Below, in pieces: positions 10,021 to 21,439 of a stretch of DNA of 64,000 nucleotides; position 1 is the first letter of the stretch; each line of letters begins with the position of its first letter. The DNA is taken from contig NW_003546516.1 in assembly GCF_000090795.2 (NCBI RefSeq), positions 60,822 through 124,821 of the forward strand, in the 5' to 3' direction. The stretch comes from Amphimedon queenslandica. Lineage: Eukaryota; Porifera; Demospongiae; Haplosclerida; Niphatidae. Both the position numbers and the translations under genes were made by a program. The notes beneath the pieces are model-generated. The model was not told where the DNA came from. It ran no database searches and saw nothing but the letters and a program-made list of their open reading frames with translations.

Positions 10021-13000
10021 CCTCTCTCTCCCTCTCTCTCTCTCTCTTTCCTCTCTCTCCTCCAGCAAGTGGAGCCATTCATTTGTGATGTGGTTGGTGT
10101 CTCTAAGAGATTAGCTCAAGCCATTGCTCCCTTTACCAAAGAAGACCTACCGGATACTTTGAAGGTATGTCAAGCATGTACAATTGTACATGTACAATTG
10201 TACATGTACATGTATGCTTGTACACATAACCATAGTTATGGAAAAAGGAATGACATATAACCAGTTTAAATTGTGACATTAACCCCATCATAATTATTAT
10301 TATATCCTTATTATTATTATTATTATTATATTATTGTTATTTTATTGTTTTTTCTTACATGTACATGTACATGTACGTTTTATGACTAATTTAGGGAGGG
10401 ACAGACGCTTTGTCTCGTTTGATTTCCTAAATATAATTAATGATAATTATTATTTCAGCATATTTTATGTTCCGTAACAATTAAATAATCTCATTACTAT
10501 TTTCTATGGATTATTCGTTATTACAGCAACATTCTTAGAGTTGATCTTGGCGTCATTGTTACGTAGTCATGATGTCCCTGGCTACATTTTGTCTGTCATA
10601 TCAATGGCACATAGTACAATATTTAGAACTTCTTCGAATATAATTTTTTTTGCCAGCTAGTAGATTTTTTTATTCATGAGCATCCTGGGATTTTTGAAAA
10701 AAAATCAAAAGCCGATTTTTAGAAAGATCTGGCTATAGCCTGTGGTCTTACCAAAAATTGGGCCTAAATTTTTATTACATTTTCTGATACATACTGATGT
10801 CTTTATACTATGTAGAAAGTTTGAGATGTTTCCAAAAATTAATTTTCAAGTTATGAGCATTTTAAAAAATAATCCAATTTTTGAAAAAAAGTAAAGGCTA
10901 TATCTCATATTTTTCAAAAATGGCTCCAAAATCACCTCAAATTTTTATTACATTTTCTGATACACATTGATGTACATATACTTATGCTGTGTAGAAAGTT
11001 TGAGATGTTTCCGAAAAATAATTTCCAAGTTATGAGCATTTTTAAAATAATCCAATTTTTGAAAAAAGCAAAGGCTATAGCTCATATTTTTTCAAAAATG
11101 GCTCCAAAATCACCCCAAATTTTTATTACATTTTCTGATACATATTGATGTACATGTACTTATGCTGTGTAGAAAGTTTGAGCTATTTCTGACAAGTAAT
11201 TTTCAAGCTATGAGCATTTTCAAAAACGAGCCAATTACTGTACATATAGCTTTCTACTTATTGCTTCCTACTTAGTGATGCTAGTAGCCTAGTACAGGGT
11301 AATTCATCAAAAATGTCTAGGAGATTTTTCTGTTTTATATACATGTTCTTACATGTTGTGGGGAAATTTTGAGCTTTTTCTGGTCAAAATCAATTTTTAA
11401 GTTTCAAAGTCGACTGCTACATTACTTAGCATGCTTTGTGTGAGAAATATGTACATGTAAATAGAGAAGAGAAGAATAGACGTAATTTGTTCATTACTCA
11501 TTAAAGAGATTCTTATGATTGTGTTTCAATATAGGAAGCAGAGGAGAGCTTAAAAATCCACCACTTGCAAAGAAGGAAGACGTTTGAGAACCTTCACGTT
11601 GAGGAGCTTGCATCAGAAGGAGAGAAGATCAAGGAAAGGATGTCTTCTCCTTCCAAAGAGTTACTCCAGGATAATCCAGACTTTAGCGCCACGCTGGACA
11701 CTGTTGATGTACTAATGAGTCGAGTGGAGAGTGTCAGATCAAGACTGGATCAACTCTGGCATGATCGGAACGAGAAATTAGAAGCTAATCTCAAAAAGAA
11801 GAAATTTGAACACGAAGCAAAGCAGGTAATGTCTCCACTCCCTCCTCTCTCTCCCTCCATCCCTCTTGGTAATTTTAAATGTGGTTGGAATGTATTGTAT
11901 GCTTTTATAATTTGTGACCAGTTTACTGTAAATCCATTACTAATTACAATCCATTTATTTTAGCTATTGTGTGGAATGTTATGTATGCATTGATAATTTG
12001 TCATAATTTGTCGCCAGTTTACTCTAAATCCATTGATAATTACATGTATATGTACTATCCATTTATTTTAACTATTTTAATCATTGACCTAATTTTCGTT
12101 GAATTTAATGGACATAAATTTGATTGTCAATCTGCAATTGGTTACCTTAGTTGTAAAAAATGTTAAAGATAAAGGTCATTTAGTTATTTGGGTTTACAGT
12201 ATTTGTGGGATTATTATTTTTAATATTATTATTTTTACTTGTCCATTCTCTCTTTTATTATTATTATTAATGCTCCTCTTTATTAGATTCTTGACTGGTT
12301 TGAGCAGTATGCCGAGGAGTTCTTTGAGACACATACTGAGATCGGAGAGTCCTTGGAAGTAGCTCAAGCTCTCATCACTGAATTGCTCGAGTTTGAAGAA
12401 AGCACCAAAGTAAATAAATATCCAACCTTTCACTCATCAATTAATAGCACAAAAATTTATGAGACAGTCTTCTAAAAATCACCATAATAATAATAATTAT
12501 TAATTCTCATATGTAATCTTTAGTGGACAAACTTTCACAATTTCCACTGCTGCAAATTACAAACCTACTTTTGCTCTTTTTACAGCAAATTATGAACAAG
12601 ACAGACAGACTATTGAGGAATGCTTCTGAGCTTGACAACCTGAAGCATTTGGGATGCGACGTGAAAGACGTGGCAGAAAAAATACAAGGACAAATGTTCG
12701 ACTTTAAAAGCAAAATGAAAGAGAGAAAGAAGTTTCTTGACAACGCCGTGAGTCTCCATAACATAATGGAAAAGGTTAGCTAAATAATTAGGTATACACT
12801 TTAAGTTAGAATTTCTTCTCCGATCTTTTTTCTCCAGTGTTTAACATGGTGCATTGAAGGAGTAGATTTCCTGAGTAATTATGACATAATGAGCATAGAC
12901 CAGGGACTCATTGATGCTGGTGATGTTAAGGAGCAGTTGGATGATTTCCAGGCCCAGTTCCCTCCGCCCAGCACCGAAGAGATATCTCTCCTTACGGAGG

Positions 13001-16000
13001 CTGTTGCGTCAATGGATAGTCAGTGGACCAGCAAGGAAGGCTTTGAGTTTGCACTCAATAGGATCAAAGAGCTTCACGATCGCTTTGCTTTTTATAACAA
13101 GCTCCTCGAGGAAATGACGAAAGAGCCTGAAGCATCTCCATCCTCCTCACCAAACCAGGGCACCGTCGACCTTCATTCGCTTCATCCCGAGCAATACTTG
13201 GGACGGACTAACCGTCGGTTGAGCACCGACGGGAAGGCAGTCCAAGTCAGTGTACTGGACGTTGACAAGAGAGCAAATCAAGCACTGGACCTCCTTGAGA
13301 AGACGGACAAGAAGATAAACAAGAAGACTAAGGAAGAGGAGGCCGAAGGAGAAGGGGGGGCCAGTAGTGGGAGTAACAACTGCAGTAATGGGAGCGATGA
13401 GGACTGTGTTAGTCTTTTAGAGTTTCTGAGTGAGGTGGACAGGACCGAGACTCCACCTACTTTGGATCTATTAGATCTTCCTGAGGCTCGCTCCCGGTCT
13501 TACTCGGCACCTGATGAATCGACTGATGGGGATGGGCCTGGTAGCTTGAAGAGGTCGAGGAGCTTAACAAGAAAGAGCCGACAGAAACTTATATCACCAT
13601 TACCTGTGAGTGCCTGTGCTCACTTTCAAATGCACCATTATTTTTTTTTAATTTTTAGTCCCCAAAACCTGATATTTCCGGTCCTTCTAATTTTAAATTT
13701 GAGGAAGAAACCAAGCCAGTTAGCCTTGACGATGTAACTGTAAGTTTTTAAAGCTTTACTGCAATTTTTAACGATTTTTAAAACTTTTTCTCTAGGTTGA
13801 AGAGAATCCTGAAGACATAGAAACCCAGACAGCACATGCAAAACATAGGAGGCACGTTTTTAATGATATTCATGATCCTCCCCGCCCCTTCCCGCGTTGC
13901 ATGCAAACCCACAATAGCTCTAGATAAACTTTCACCATGCCTATATAAATACTCCTCCACTATGAAGGTTTGGAAGTGATTGTGGCTTTCTTCTTTCTCT
14001 AGCATCGATCGTCCCCGGATCAGATCTGTTAGTATGAAGTTTTGCCTTACTCTCATTTCTTTAGTTACTGGTGACTCCCGCTGCTGTGCGCACGGTAGAG
14101 ATGCCTCAGGTCCATAGGGTTTATATAGATGTTTCCCTACCTTTCTGTAGGTTCTAGGTAGTGTTCTTCTTCTTCCTCTTCTCCCTTCCCTTCACTTCCA
14201 TGGCTCCTACCAGAGAGTAGCTTGCCATTTTTTCTTTTTCAAGACAGTCCTCATCTTTTTATTTGCAGTCCTCATCTTTTTATTTGCTTGCAAGAGAACT
14301 TGTCCTTTTTAGATGATCCTTTTTTTTGCTTAGTGCTGATAGTGTATCACAGTTACAGGCCCACAGTACTAATCTTTGCTCTTTTTCTTTATAATAATTA
14401 TATAGAAGGCTGATGGAAGAACTACTAACCACAGAAGAAGTATACATAAAAGACTTGGAGCATATTATTGCTGTAAGCTCAGTTGTATTTACCTTGCTAG
14501 GACCTGTTTCTGATGGCCTTAATATTATAGAACTATGTGCCTCACTTTCTAAAAGACAATGAGCTTCCTCCCAGCTTGAGAGGCAAATCCGAGATTTTCT
14601 TTGGACTCTTACCAGAGTTTTTGAAATTTAGTAGAGAGTAAGTTTGAAATACCCAGGCATGGTAGATAACCATTTTTTATCATTGCACGTCTCTCCTAGC
14701 ACTGTGCTGCCCAGGATACAGAAGTGTGTCAAAGCACCTATCAAAATGGGACTTGTTTTCCTTGATCACGAAGAGGTTAGAAGACATAAACCTATCTTTT
14801 AAAAGTCTTATTTTAATATTTCTTTTAGCAATTTTTACGATATGCAATGTACTTTAAGAACAAGCCCCAACAAGATGAACTCATTGCTATGGAAGATGAA
14901 TTCTTTAGAGTAAGGACACACATTAATAAAACTTACTAATTCTTTTTTCATTCTATATTATAGGAGCTGCAAGAGAAGATAGGAGACTCGTTACTGGTCA
15001 ATGCATACATGATAAAGCCAATTCAACGCATGACCAAGTACAAGCAGTTCCTTGATGTATGTTGCTATCTCTTTGTCTCACTAAAAGATTATTATTATAA
15101 TGATAGGAAATGGTGAAATACTCGACGAAAGGAAAGGAAGTACACGAAGTACAGAAAGGAGCCAAGAAAGAATATTTCGGAAAGCTAAAGGTAATAGTCC
15201 ATTATAGCTATATACTATTATTAATCAGTGTTGCTGTTCTTGTAGGAAGCGTTAAAAATGGTTGACTTTGTACTGCGTCATGGCAATGATTTATTAGCTC
15301 TTGAGTCACTGAAAGGATACACTGGGGACATAGAGCACTTGGGAAGGATACTACGAGTGGGTGACCTCATACTGGTGGATGGTTTCACAAAACACAAGAG
15401 AAAACTGTTCCTTTTTGAGAGTGCCCTCCTCTTTGCAAAGACAAGGAAAGGAGCAAGGGCTGGACCAACTGGATCAGAAGTGTACGACTTTAAAATGATG
15501 TTTAGGGTATGTTTTAGTATACAAGCTATTATTTATGCTGTGCTTTGTGCTGTTTTGAGTATGTTCATTATAAATTAATTGGTCATTTTTAGACATCGGA
15601 ATTAATGCTGAGAGAACAAGTTCCAGGTCACGAAACCAGGTTTGCTCTAGAGATGACAAAACGTAAAGATATTATCTGCCTTCAAGTAAGAGACAGTGTG
15701 CATCAGGAATTATTACCATTATTATTTGCACATTTAATACTGAAGGCTGAAACTGTTTCAGAGAAGCAGCAGTGGGTACAGGAAATTTGGGATCTATTCT
15801 TTGCTCATATGCTAACACTAAGAGGTAGAATTAACTTGACAATTTGGAATTTTAATAGCAATTTAATGATAATTTTTTATGCATTAGATGATAACCTACA
15901 AAGTCATGGAACCAAAGCAATGTCTGGAGTAATGACAACAGGCTCTGCAACACTGACAAGAGGACGGCCTCTCTCTTACAGCATGAGGAAGAGAGTTCAT

Positions 16001-16610
16001 TCTGTTGCTGCCAACAGGACTATGGCCATTCCTGAATCAACATCAAGAGTAAGAAGCCTCTTTTCCATTCATCCTTCTCTACACACACTTTCTTTCTCTG
16101 TGTCTCCTCTAGGAGTCTCTTTCATCAGTTGGTTCTGCTACAAGTCTCAAAGATTTTGCTGAGTACATTCGTAACAAGAGAGACAGTAGAAACTTTCCTT
16201 CTCCATATTCTTCCAATATCCCCATATCCCCGCGCTCTTCAATGGCTGTACCTTTTGGCGATAGGAATAGAATGTCAACTCTGTCGACAGTGTCAACTCT
16301 CTCAAGCATGAGTACAGTATCAGGTAGGACTATTTTAGTATAACAATACTTCATTTCTTTGTCTTATAAATGCATGCCTTGCTTTTTTATTCACTATTCA
16401 AATTGCTCTGTTTATCATTTTTATGTTATAGGTGATACCCTTGCCTCTACTCCCCGCTCAAGTACTTTAAGTCAGTCGGCTAGCAACACAACTATTAGTA
16501 GTAGTAACAGTGATCAGGAGATGGCATCAAAAGGCAACTTCACAGCATCACCATCGCTTCAAGAAGTACCACTAGATGAGAGCATTAAATTCTATAACAC
16601 TCCTCTGTGA
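6134..16610 (+). CDS. Dbl-family Rho guanine nucleotide exchange factor (SEC14-spectrin-DH-PH)
   Basis: Rho GTPase activator of the Dbs/MCF2L-PLEKHG4 type. Opening exons 6134-6296, 6588-6650, 6833-6962, 8720-8818 and 9004-9192 join in frame. Domains in order: acidic N-terminus; CRAL-TRIO/SEC14-like lipid domain (YLLSGMVFLSGGRDNRNGP, FTVVIAADEM, then LPYSFKGSSAELFEDIP); spectrin-like coiled repeats (about 10.07-13.1 kb); a Ser/Glu-rich linker ending with RSRSYSAPDES; DH domain from about 14.4 kb (LLTTEEVYIKDLEHI, PIKMGLVFLDHEEQFLRYA, LVNAYMIKPIQRMTKY); PH domain (GRILRVGDLILVDG, KRKLFLFESALLFAK to EKQQWVQEIWDLF); and a Ser/Thr-rich tail without a recognisable SH3. The PIQRMTKY helix is the GTPase-contact helix of DH domains. 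Several acceptors use long CT microsatellites as polypyrimidine tracts. Which paralogue it matches best (MCF2L, MCF2L2 or PLEKHG4) I cannot tell. Confidence 0.88.
7122..7164. repeat. (AAT)n microsatellite
   Basis: About 14 trinucleotide repeats within the long RhoGEF intron (6963-8719). The rest of that intron is AT-rich with no gene seen. Confidence 0.9.
8886..9003. repeat. CT-rich microsatellite forming a splice polypyrimidine tract
   Basis: Almost pure C/T for over 110 bp, ending CTGTCTCCCTCAG directly before RhoGEF exon 5 (9004). Confidence 0.9.
9361..9390. repeat. (CA)15 microsatellite
   Basis: Thirty bases of CA repeat in a RhoGEF intron. A short (GA)n run follows at about 9525-9541. 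Confidence 0.95.
9961..10065. repeat. (CT)n microsatellite forming a splice polypyrimidine tract
   Basis: Nearly pure CT repeat ending CTCTCTCCTCCAG right before RhoGEF exon 7 (10066). Confidence 0.92.
10670..11400 (+). repeat. Array of ~170 bp dispersed-repeat units
   Basis: At least three plus-orientation units in a RhoGEF intron, each with TTTTTATTACATTTTCTGATA followed by GTGTAGAAAGTTTGAGATGT or close variants. The repeat of the ATTACATTTTCTGATACA word is about 170 bp apart (near 10780, 10955 and 11125). A more diverged unit follows to 11400. Confidence 0.8.
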
Positions 16611-16767
16611 TTCAGTGCATGGCATGAGAGGATCGTGCACTTTGTGTTTGTTTCAAGAAACATTATAATACTTATTTTCGTGGTGTTTATATATTAATCT
16701 TATTTTGTATTCATTCATTTAAACAAAATATAATTTTTCACTCTAAAATCAAGTTTAAATTATTGTC

Positions 16768-18489
16768 TTATATTTTATTGCCCGGACTAAGGACTTCAAT
16801 CCAATAGCCATCGGGATCTTTAATGAAAGCCAGCCCTTTCATTTTACCTAACATAAGAAAGAACTATAAAATTATATTACCAGTATTTAAGCTGATCAAT
16901 CAAAATTGGATTTCTTATGAATGTGAAAAAACACAATTTTCATCAAAAATGGGTCCGAGAGATTTCATCATTTTTATAACTTTTTCTGATACATATACAT
17001 GTACTTATGTTGTGTAGAAAGTTTGAGCACATTCAAATCAAAATTGTATTTTTTATGAATTTTTAAAGTTGCTCCAAAATCGGGCCAAAGTAGGTGCTTA
17101 AGGGGATCTCGCTCCAGAATGAGATCATTTGATTCAAACAATTTCTGCAGAGCTATCTCAGAAGCTCGTCTTACCCTAACCTAACCTATTCATTTTATCT
17201 TATTATTTTTCTCTCACTTATTTCCGTTATTATTATCTCTTTTTTTTAACCTACTATTTATCCCTGTGTTATATCTATTTTGTTAAAAAAAATGTTTATT
17301 TAAGGGCTCAGTTCCCTCCTACAATGTACTATAGTACAGGGTTCTTGACCAAATTTTGCCAAAAATGACTAGGAGAGAATTCCCCATTTTTATAACTTTT
17401 TCTGATACATATACATGTTCTTATGTTGTGTAGAAAGTTTGAGCACATTTAAATCAAAATTGTATTTTTTATGAATTTTTAAAGTTGCTCCAAAATCGGG
17501 CCAAAGTCCCTGTACTATAGTACAGGGTTCTTGACCAAATTTTGCCAAAAATGACTAGGAGAGAATTCCCCTTTTTTATAATTTTTTCTGATACATATAC
17601 AAGTTCTTATGTTGTGTAGAAAGTTTGAACTGGTTCTGATCAAGATCGTATTTTTAATAAATTTTTAAAGCTGCTAAAAATCAGACCAAAAACTATGATG
17701 AACAGTATTTCATAGTTATGAAAAATCTCCCTTCTTTACATGCTTTTATCATGCAAACTAAATCTAATCAAATACAATGTAGTATTTCTTAAGTTTGCTC
17801 AACAAAGCATGTACTTATGGTAAAGTTTTATTCAGGCTCACCTCCGTCAGGTTTCTTTACAAATTCAACCCCAAGGGCTTCAAATCTCTCACAGGCTTTG
17901 TAAACATCAGGAACAGATATACCAATATGCCCTGTGTCATCAAAATAAGTGTTATTTCTTGTCAGTGCATGCTTTATTACCAAATCCTCTTGGATCTGTA
18001 TTGCCATTGTGATATGTTACGTTGGGATCAGTCTCACTCCCCCAGTTACTGCAATAATGAGATAGAAAATAATGCATTATAAGCTCCACCATGGCATACA
18101 GCAGCACTGGCACTACACATTAAAAGAATGCTGTACTAACTGTGTGAGCTCAATTGTTGCCTTTCTTGAGAAGGTCCAACTGTGCCTTTCATCTTTGTCA
18201 GTTGGTATGTCCTCTGCATTTTCATAACCCAAAAAATAAAGACTGAATTTCATCTCAGGAAAGTCTAATCTATTAAGCAACCTAGAGGAAGAGAGATTGC
18301 AAACTTTCAATGCTCTTTGAAGTTTCTTTGTTACCTCATTCCTAATATTCTAGTATAGAAATCCAGTGATTTCATGGGATCCTTAACTCTCATCATAGTT
18401 TGCTGCATGATGAAATCCTTGCAGGATTTGTCTGGCTCTCCACAGTGGCTGAGATAGTCAGGAAAAGGGACTTCCTCGCTAGCGGCCAT
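16768..18489 (-). CDS. GLO1: GLO1, lactoylglutathione lyase (glyoxalase I)
   Basis: Zinc enzyme converting the methylglyoxal-glutathione hemithioacetal to S-lactoylglutathione. The start at 18489 gives [19 protein letters not shown]. Exons in order encode [38 protein letters not shown] with [46 protein letters not shown], and the last exon [20 protein letters not shown]. The four metal-ligand positions known in the family are all present: Gln in QQT, Glu in ATIELT, His in GHIGI and Glu in GYWIEV. The last intron (about 16848-17830) holds dispersed repeat units. It is convergent with RhoGEF (157 bp between stops) and divergent with BtaA-like copy 1 (67 bp between starts). Confidence 0.95.
16880..17700 (+). 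repeat. Dispersed ~190 bp repeat units in the GLO1 intron
   Basis: Three plus-orientation units (about 16890-17110, 17325-17510, 17520-17700), each with TTTTTCTGATACATATAC and TGTTGTGTAGAAAGTTTGA. The latter two are joined by a perfect 20 bp palindrome at 17508-17527, centred on CTGTACTATAGTACAG. They are antisense to GLO1. Confidence 0.85.
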
Positions 18490-18556
18490 TTTTATTGCTC
18501 AGGGTCGGTAAAAAAAGGAAGGGCCTGGAGCAATTTTAATTATAATTTTTCAAAGG

Positions 18557-20149
18557 ATGGAGCAAGAAGGGGAGCAGCTCAAAAGCGAGATAGCAGCTAA
18601 GTTAGACCTCTCTGTCATACGTTACAGTCGAGTATGGGAGGATTGTGATATTCTTTGCAGAGGACTTGATATACAGCCCAGTGACGTGGTGCTATCTATA
18701 ACGAGGTAGTAACTTTGAACTCTATCATAATTATATCTGTGGTTCTTAGTCTCGCTAGCCAGACCATTTCCCAGCCTAGAGAATGGTCTGGCTAGCGGGA
18801 CTATTATGAATCAATAGGTGTGATAAAATTATTAATTACAATTCTTTGTAGCTCTGGGGACAATGTACTTAATGTGTTGCTGAAGAAGCCAAAGAAAATA
18901 TGCAAGTCACTATCTAGTAAATCTAATTAAATTTGGAATGTCATGCAGATGCTGTTGATATGAGTCTGGCTCAGAATGCATTGCTGGAGCTAAAACTGGG
19001 AGCTATAAGAATATCTCTACCTCATGATGAGTTCCTTCAGCTATTGGGTGAAGCTCCATCAACTAAAAGGTACTCATATGTAATGCATGCTTTATTCTCT
19101 TGTAAGCATAATACCGTACTACTACTACTACAGGTTGGTGCTCTATGAGTCAGTCAAGCCTTCTTTACCTAAATATGCACAGGTATTCTGCTAATTATTA
19201 AGAAATTACAAGCACTACTCATCTCATGTTTACACAGGAATTTTGGGACTCCAATCTTTCTGTCATTGAGTCTAGCATTGCCAATGAAGGAAGACTAGAA
19301 AAATATGTAAAAGTATTCAATGAGAAGCATCTGCCTAAAGTAGTGTCATCTGAACTGCTGGATGCATTCTTTGAGAGTCAGTCAATTGAAGAACAGAGAA
19401 AAGCTTTTAATCAATTTCCATTGAAAGAGTTGAAGGATTTGACAAGGCAAATAAGCAAGCACCTTTATTAATTAGAGTATAACAACATGTCTCTCCTTTA
19501 GCTGGTATTTTTCAAGAAAACAGCTTGAAAGAGGACGCTCTGAGGCTCAGTTTGAACATGTTAAGATGGACTCTGATGAAGTTGGAGAAGCATTAGCTAA
19601 AAGATACTTTGTTGTGGCAGAGAACATACCGGCTCATGACAACTTTTACTTCAGTCTGTTCAATAGAGGGATGAAGGGATATGACCCTGCTAATAAGCCA
19701 AACTTTGCAGCTCCATATCTAGCAAAGGACAACTATGAGGAGCTTAAAGTTAGCAGAAAGATCATGAGCATCAATTGATGATTCCTATAGGGATTGATAG
19801 ATCGAGTGGTTGTATGTACCAGCACAATTGAAGAGCAAGTGAAGCAGATACCATTAGGAACAGTGACTAAAGTAGGCATCTATTAGTGATTCATGTGCTA
19901 CTCTATCTCTCACTGCAGGCTAATCTGTCTGATATATTTGAGTACACTAGTGAAGAATTGTGTTGTGGCATTTGTGAGTCACTTGCTAGTGTTATGGCTC
20001 CGGGTGGACGCATTGCTTACTGGGAGCTACTCAACACCCGACCTGCACCCTCTAGTGTGTTTCATTATCATGAGAAACTCTCAAAGGAGCTTCATGCAGA
20101 GGACAGGGTGTTCTATTACAAGTCATTCAATGTTTATGAAAAAAAATAA
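18557..20149 (+). CDS. DUF3419 / BtaA-like 3-amino-3-carboxypropyl transferase, copy 1
   Basis: Member of the DUF3419 family, whose characterised member BtaA moves the 3-amino-3-carboxypropyl group of S-adenosylmethionine to diacylglycerol in betaine-lipid synthesis. Eight exons join in frame (18557-18705, 18852-18901, 18949-19069, 19134-19182, 19238-19446, 19502-19748, 19791-19871, 19919-20149), giving about 378 residues. Family signatures: IRYSRVWEDCDILCRGLDI, VVLSITSSGDNVLNVLL (nucleotide-binding loop), AVDMSLAQNALLELKLGAIR, the central YFVVAENIPAHDNFYFSLF, and MAPGGRIAYWELLNTRPAP. Introns 2 and 5 appear to use GC donors. No BtaB-type methyltransferase domain is attached, unlike the fused fungal/algal BTA1. 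Substrate in this animal is unknown. The stop is only 56 bp before the SAYSD1 start. Confidence 0.82.
18748..18802. mobile_element. Short palindromic insertion in intron 1 of BtaA-like copy 1
   Basis: Arms AGTCTCGCTAGCCAGACCAT and, inverted, AGTCCCGCTAGCCAGACCAT, differ at one position and enclose about 15 bp. The same intron in copy 2 (from 21600) lacks it, so it probably arrived after the duplication, or was lost from copy 2. Confidence 0.6.
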
Positions 20150-20205
20150 ACATGGGCGTGGCTCATTAACAACAATAATTAATTTTCATTTTTAACCTTT
20201 TAAAA

Positions 20206-20757
20206 ATGGCTTCCAGTAGCAAAGAAAATTTTCAAAGTCTCAAGGAGAGGCTCTCAGCTTACAGGCAACAGAAACAGAACAGAAAAGAGACAGAGAAGGA
20301 AACCAGTGAAGCCTCAAAGACCCAAACTGAGCAATATCTCACTGACCCCATTCTAAAGACTGATGATGATGATGCTAACACAAACCGCCCCATCACCATC
20401 TCAAGGACAAAGAAAACTGAAACCAACTCACCAATACCTTCACCAGCAGCACCAGAGACTCAGCAAGCACAGACTAAAACCAGCTCCTCTTCCAACAGTT
20501 GGCTGGTGGTTGGCCTCAAGACATTACTCTGGTTACTTTTACTTGGGTTCTTCATAGAAATTGAGTTTGGGGTTGCTTTTTTCATAAGCTCCCTCTTCTA
20601 CTGGATGTACAGCTTCCTTCGAGGGAGCAAGAGAGACCCAAAGGAGTTGAGTGCCTACTCTGTCTTTAACAAGAACTGTGAGAGGATTGATGGGACGTTA
20701 GCGGCTGAACAGTTTGACCAAGAGTTGAGATATGGGCCCACTGCAGTGCGGAGATGA
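20206..20757 (+). CDS. SAYSD1: SAYSD1, SAYSvFN domain protein
   Basis: Single-exon 183-residue membrane protein. The N-terminal third is charged and Lys/Gln/Thr-rich; a hydrophobic segment (about residues 103-137, WLVVGLKTLLWLLLLGFF and on) spans or hairpins in the membrane; the C-terminus has the family signature LSAYSVFNKNCERIDGTL followed by AEQFDQELRYG. In mammals SAYSD1 sits at the ER, where it has been linked to translocon quality control. It starts 56 bp after the BtaA-like copy 1 stop on the same strand, so its promoter must overlap that gene. The second BtaA-like copy has no SAYSD1 after it. Confidence 0.9.
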   Translation: MASSSKENFQSLKERLSAYRQQKQNRKETEKETSEASKTQTEQYLTDPILKTDDDDANTNRPITISRTKKTETNSPIPSPAAPETQQAQTKTSSSSNSWLVVGLKTLLWLLLLGFFIEIEFGVAFFISSLFYWMYSFLRGSKRDPKELSAYSVFNKNCERIDGTLAAEQFDQELRYGPTAVRR

Positions 20758-20794
20758 CAATAACTATTGAGGCCTTAATGAATACATGTTTATA

Positions 20795-21335
20795 AATTTG
20801 TAAAAATGGTACATGTAATGACCATGCATCAGCAATAATTTTTTTAAATTGGACTTTCATTTAGAACAAATTTCAACAAATTTTTCAGACATTCATAAAC
20901 TGTTGCAAGAAATAGCCTCAACTTTGTACATATACATATAGCATGATCATAAAATGCAAATTCAATCATTTTTCTTATCTCATTGTTATGTCACTGCATC
21001 GCATGTCAAGTGCAATAAGTTAAACTGTCTCACTAAATACGACTCGAGTAAATTCTCAATGTCCTCCTGCTTGTAATCCTTGACAATGACACTCTTCCCA
21101 TTCTCTGCTCCTCTTATCATGGCTGAAAGTCCTATGCAGTAAATGCACACAAAAATGGAAGTTTTTTAATTAATTAAGCAAAAATTTTAGGCTCACTTTT
21201 CTCGGACGGTTTGAAGAGACAGAGTATATTGGTATTCAACTCTATAGCCCTCAAACCTTATACTTAACTCCAAGCCTAACACAGCCCAGGCTTCCCTTGG
21301 AGTCCAAGGGAAGCCTGGGCTGTGTTACCTCAGCT
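20795..21335 (-). pseudogene. Broken duplicate of DNPH1
   Basis: Matches the 3' part of intact DNPH1 at 23565-24070. The last exon (about 21021-21134) is nearly identical (SAMIRGAENGKSVIVKDYKQ) but one A of the AAAA run is missing, which shifts the last codons. The preceding exon is scrambled: the LCLFRPS part survives, the upstream part has a 24 bp inverted duplication (21277-21327) and an in-frame stop, and the first two exons are absent. It is a dead copy left by the block duplication. Confidence 0.8.
21277..21327. repeat. Perfect 24 bp inverted repeat with 3 bp loop
   Basis: Arms 21277-21300 and 21304-21327 are exact reverse complements around AGT. The right arm corresponds to coding sequence in intact DNPH1; the left arm is its inverted copy. 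Confidence 0.95.
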
Positions 21336-21379
21336 GTGGTTGCAGTATCATGCATGCAACCATAATAATTTTTAAGCAA

Positions 21380-21391
21380 TGCGCATGCGCA
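21380..21391. promoter_or_regulatory. NRF-1-like palindrome upstream of BtaA-like copy 2
   Basis: TGCGCATGCGCA is an exact palindrome matching the NRF-1 consensus, 49-60 bp before the start codon at 21440. Copy 1 has no such word in its 67 bp promoter. Use as a promoter element is inferred. Confidence 0.5.
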
Positions 21392-21439
21392 CAAGATTGC
21401 CGCAGGGCCGAATCTTTTTTCGTCGATAATTTGTCAAGG

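Noticed and set aside
9712-10260. Arg/Glu- and Ser/Leu-rich frames across the CT repeat
   Set aside because: They are translations of the (CT)n/(GA)n microsatellite and flanking RhoGEF exons.
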